From NCBI RefSeq assembly GCF_900107415.1, contig NZ_FNPX01000003.1, positions 124,001 to 188,000 on the forward strand: a stretch of DNA of 64,000 nucleotides, given 5' to 3'. A model generated the notes under the pieces. The model did not search any database. It had not been told where the DNA came from and saw nothing but the letters and a program-made list of their open reading frames with translations. The stretch's first letter is position 1. Every line of letters begins with the position of its first letter. Below are positions 62,604 through 64,000 of this stretch, piece after piece. This DNA comes from Jannaschia faecimaris (GTDB taxonomy: Bacteria > Pseudomonadota > Alphaproteobacteria > Rhodobacterales > Rhodobacteraceae). Position numbers and translations under genes: made by a program.

Positions 62604-63203
62604 ATGATCCAACCTCACGGCCTCATACTTGCCGGTGGCAAGGCGACCCGTATGGGCGGCGGGGACAAGGGGCGTCTGTTGGTCAGGAACCGCAGCCTTA
62701 TCGTCCGCGTTATCGACACGCTCGGCCCTCAGGTCGATCGACTGGCGCTGAACGCCAACGGCGATCCGGCGCGTTGGTCCGATCTGAATTTGCCTGTGCT
62801 TCATGACACCGTACCGGACCATCCCGGCCCCTTGGCGGGGGTGCTGGCCGGTCTGGACTGGGCGGCATCGTTAGGCTGTCCGCATATCGTGACCGCCGCC
62901 GCCGACACGCCTTTCCTGCCGCCTGACCTGGTGCCCCGGCTGCTGGCTGCGGCCGCGCCGTCGGGCCTGGCGCTGGCCGCCACGCAAGACGGGGTGAAGA
63001 CCTGGCCGCAGCCCACGTTCGGCCTCTGGCCCACCGAACTGCGCGACGATCTGCGCCAAGCCCTTGCCGGTGGTACGCGCAAGATCCTGCATTGGACCGA
63101 CCGTCACGGCGCGGGCTTGGCCGTCTTTCCGACCGAACCATGGGATCCGTTCTTCAACGTCAACACGCCGGAAGATCTGGCGCAGGCCGAGGGTATGGCA
63201 TGA
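62604..63203 (+). CDS. mobA: Molybdenum cofactor guanylyltransferase
   Basis: 199 residues. The nucleotide-binding start GLILAGGKATRMGGGDKGRL is diagnostic, with AADTPFLPPDL and FNVNTPEDL further on. It links GMP from GTP to molybdopterin to make MGD. The stop overlaps the mobB ATG (ATGA). The 243-base gap after fdhD shows no gene. Confidence 0.96.
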   Translation: MIQPHGLILAGGKATRMGGGDKGRLLVRNRSLIVRVIDTLGPQVDRLALNANGDPARWSDLNLPVLHDTVPDHPGPLAGVLAGLDWAASLGCPHIVTAAADTPFLPPDLVPRLLAAAAPSGLALAATQDGVKTWPQPTFGLWPTELRDDLRQALAGGTRKILHWTDRHGAGLAVFPTEPWDPFFNVNTPEDLAQAEGMA

Positions 63204-63673
63204 TCCTGATGGGCATCATCGGCCACAAGAACGCCGGGAAAACCACGTTGACTGCAGCTCTCGTCACCGAACTGACGGCGCGGGGCCTGACCGTCAGCAC
63301 CCTTAAGCGCACGCACCATGCGGTTGACCTGGAGCAACCCGGCACCGACACATACCGCCACCGGATGGCTGGGGCGGCACAGGTCATCCTTGCTTCGGAT
63401 ATCCGCCTGACCCTGATGGAGGAAGTGGTACAGCCGAGCATCGACCACCTGCTGTCACGCTTGGCCCCCTGCGACGTCGTTCTGGCCGAAGGGTGGAAGC
63501 ACGGAACCCACTCCCGGATCGAAGCCTGGCGCCCCGAGACGGGAAAATCCCCGTTGGCCGCTACTGATCCCGCCATTCGCGCCGTCGCGTGCACGGGAAA
63601 CCCGCAGGTGGACCAACCGACGCTTGACCTGGATGACATCGGATCAATCGCGGATTTCATATGTTCGACCTGA
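63200..63673 (+). CDS. mobB: Molybdopterin-guanine dinucleotide biosynthesis protein MobB
   Basis: 157 residues. The Walker A loop GHKNAGKTT is at about 8-16; LKRTHHAVDLEQPGTDTYRHR and LAEGWKH are MobB features. It is a GTP-binding helper of MobA. Overlaps on both sides: ATGA with mobA and 13 bases with the next gene. Confidence 0.95.
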   Translation: MILMGIIGHKNAGKTTLTAALVTELTARGLTVSTLKRTHHAVDLEQPGTDTYRHRMAGAAQVILASDIRLTLMEEVVQPSIDHLLSRLAPCDVVLAEGWKHGTHSRIEAWRPETGKSPLAATDPAIRAVACTGNPQVDQPTLDLDDIGSIADFICST

Positions 63674-64000
63674 TCCTAATCGCGGATTGGTCCGCCTCCA
63701 GCAAGCGTGACCCCAAAACCCCCAAGGCCGACGCCATCTGGGTCTGTGCCGATCTGCATGGCGATCAGACGGTTGAATACTTCCGCACACGACAGGCCGC
63801 GCTGGCCTTCATCAATGGTTGGCTGAACCGGGGGTACCGCACGCTTTTGGGATTCGACTTCGCGATGGGCTGGCCAGCCGGGTTTGCCGAAACGCTGACG
63901 GGGGAGCCGCGCGCCCTGGCCGTGTGGGACTGGCTGGCCACGCGCATAACTGACACCGATGACAACCGTAACAACCGCTTCCACGTCGCCGAGGAGATCA
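63661..64000 (+). CDS. Unknown protein coupled to mobB, 5' part (runs off the window)
   Basis: An ATG at 63661, 13 bases before the mobB stop, opens a frame that continues to the edge (113 codons seen). It begins FDLILIADWSASSKRDPKTPK and has LLGFDFAMGWPAGFAETL, the look of an RNase H-fold DUF429-like protein. In related genomes a gene of this kind, annotated vaguely with molybdopterin synthesis, follows mobB. The overlap argues for coupled translation. Confidence 0.75.
   Translation, partial: MFDLILIADWSASSKRDPKTPKADAIWVCADLHGDQTVEYFRTRQAALAFINGWLNRGYRTLLGFDFAMGWPAGFAETLTGEPRALAVWDWLATRITDTDDNRNNRFHVAEEI

Noticed and set aside
60783-62822. Very long minus-strand frame extending upstream of azlD across azlC, fdhD and mobA
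   Set aside because: It is antisense or out of frame to four well-supported genes; only its last 107 codons are the real azlD.

Overview
The window is GC-rich alphaproteobacterial chromosome, almost certainly from the Rhodobacterales (Roseobacter/Paracoccaceae group). Signs of this are the CbiG-CobJ fusion inside a cob operon, a BamF-type (DUF3035) lipoprotein next to lspA, a DUF1674 protein, a core-2/I-branching glycosyltransferase beside a sulfotransferase, and the co-directional block rsmB - heparinase-like - purH - lspA - bamF-like - two M16 peptidases - mutL - rmuC - rnr. I see no rRNA, tRNA, CRISPR array, complete insertion sequence or prophage. Coding density is high, and many genes overlap by ATGA or TGATG.

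Layout. 1-5.1 kb: end of an M3 peptidase, an inositol-monophosphatase-family enzyme, an exported SH3 protein, a 2-hydroxyacid dehydrogenase and a saccharopine-dehydrogenase-like/DUF4166 protein. 5.1-10 kb: divergent sulfotransferase and glycosyltransferase, a HIT protein, a membrane protein with an internal duplication, and a DUF3750 protein. 10.2-16.8 kb: a corrin-ring operon (small membrane protein, cbiX, cobH, cobL, cobI, cbiG-cobJ, cobM). 16.9-22.7 kb: an unknown small protein, a VanX-like D-Ala-D-Ala dipeptidase divergent from a D-amino-acid transaminase, two tiny exported paralogues, a DUF1244 protein, pyk, and an exported MsrB. 22.8-28.8 kb: rpmI-rplT and pheS, held apart by an HxlR/NmrA/DUF1330 module, an SGNH lipoprotein and a glutaredoxin-MauE fusion. 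28.8-29.5 kb: a soluble chemoreceptor-like protein.

29.5-44.9 kb is a thirteen-gene minus-strand run covering peptidoglycan hydrolysis, RNA decay, DNA repair, peptidases, lipoprotein maturation and outer-membrane assembly, purine synthesis and rRNA methylation. 44.9-48.7 kb: SDH assembly factor, dapB, and rbfA - phosphodiester glycosidase - truB. The truB-rpsO-pnp translation/RNA block is interrupted at 48.8-51.9 kb by a membrane protein, a DUF1643 protein, about 950 bases of low-information DNA with a probable frameshifted gene, and an RTX-repeat protein. 52.2-54.9 kb: rpsO and pnp. 55.3-58.7 kb: membrane chemoreceptor with a small exported partner, glutathione transferase, mscL. 58.7-60.5 kb: ald divergent from its probable Lrp regulator. 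60.5-64 kb: azlCD, then fdhD, mobA, mobB and an edge-truncated gene, a molybdenum-cofactor/formate-dehydrogenase maturation group.

Most of this is housekeeping. No single cassette looks like an entirely new system. The points most worth a second look are the palindrome in the HxlR promoter, the CxxC/His-tail CbiX, the two chemoreceptor loci, the LacI-type operator before pyk, the paired tiny secreted paralogues, and the frameshifted genes hidden in two gaps.
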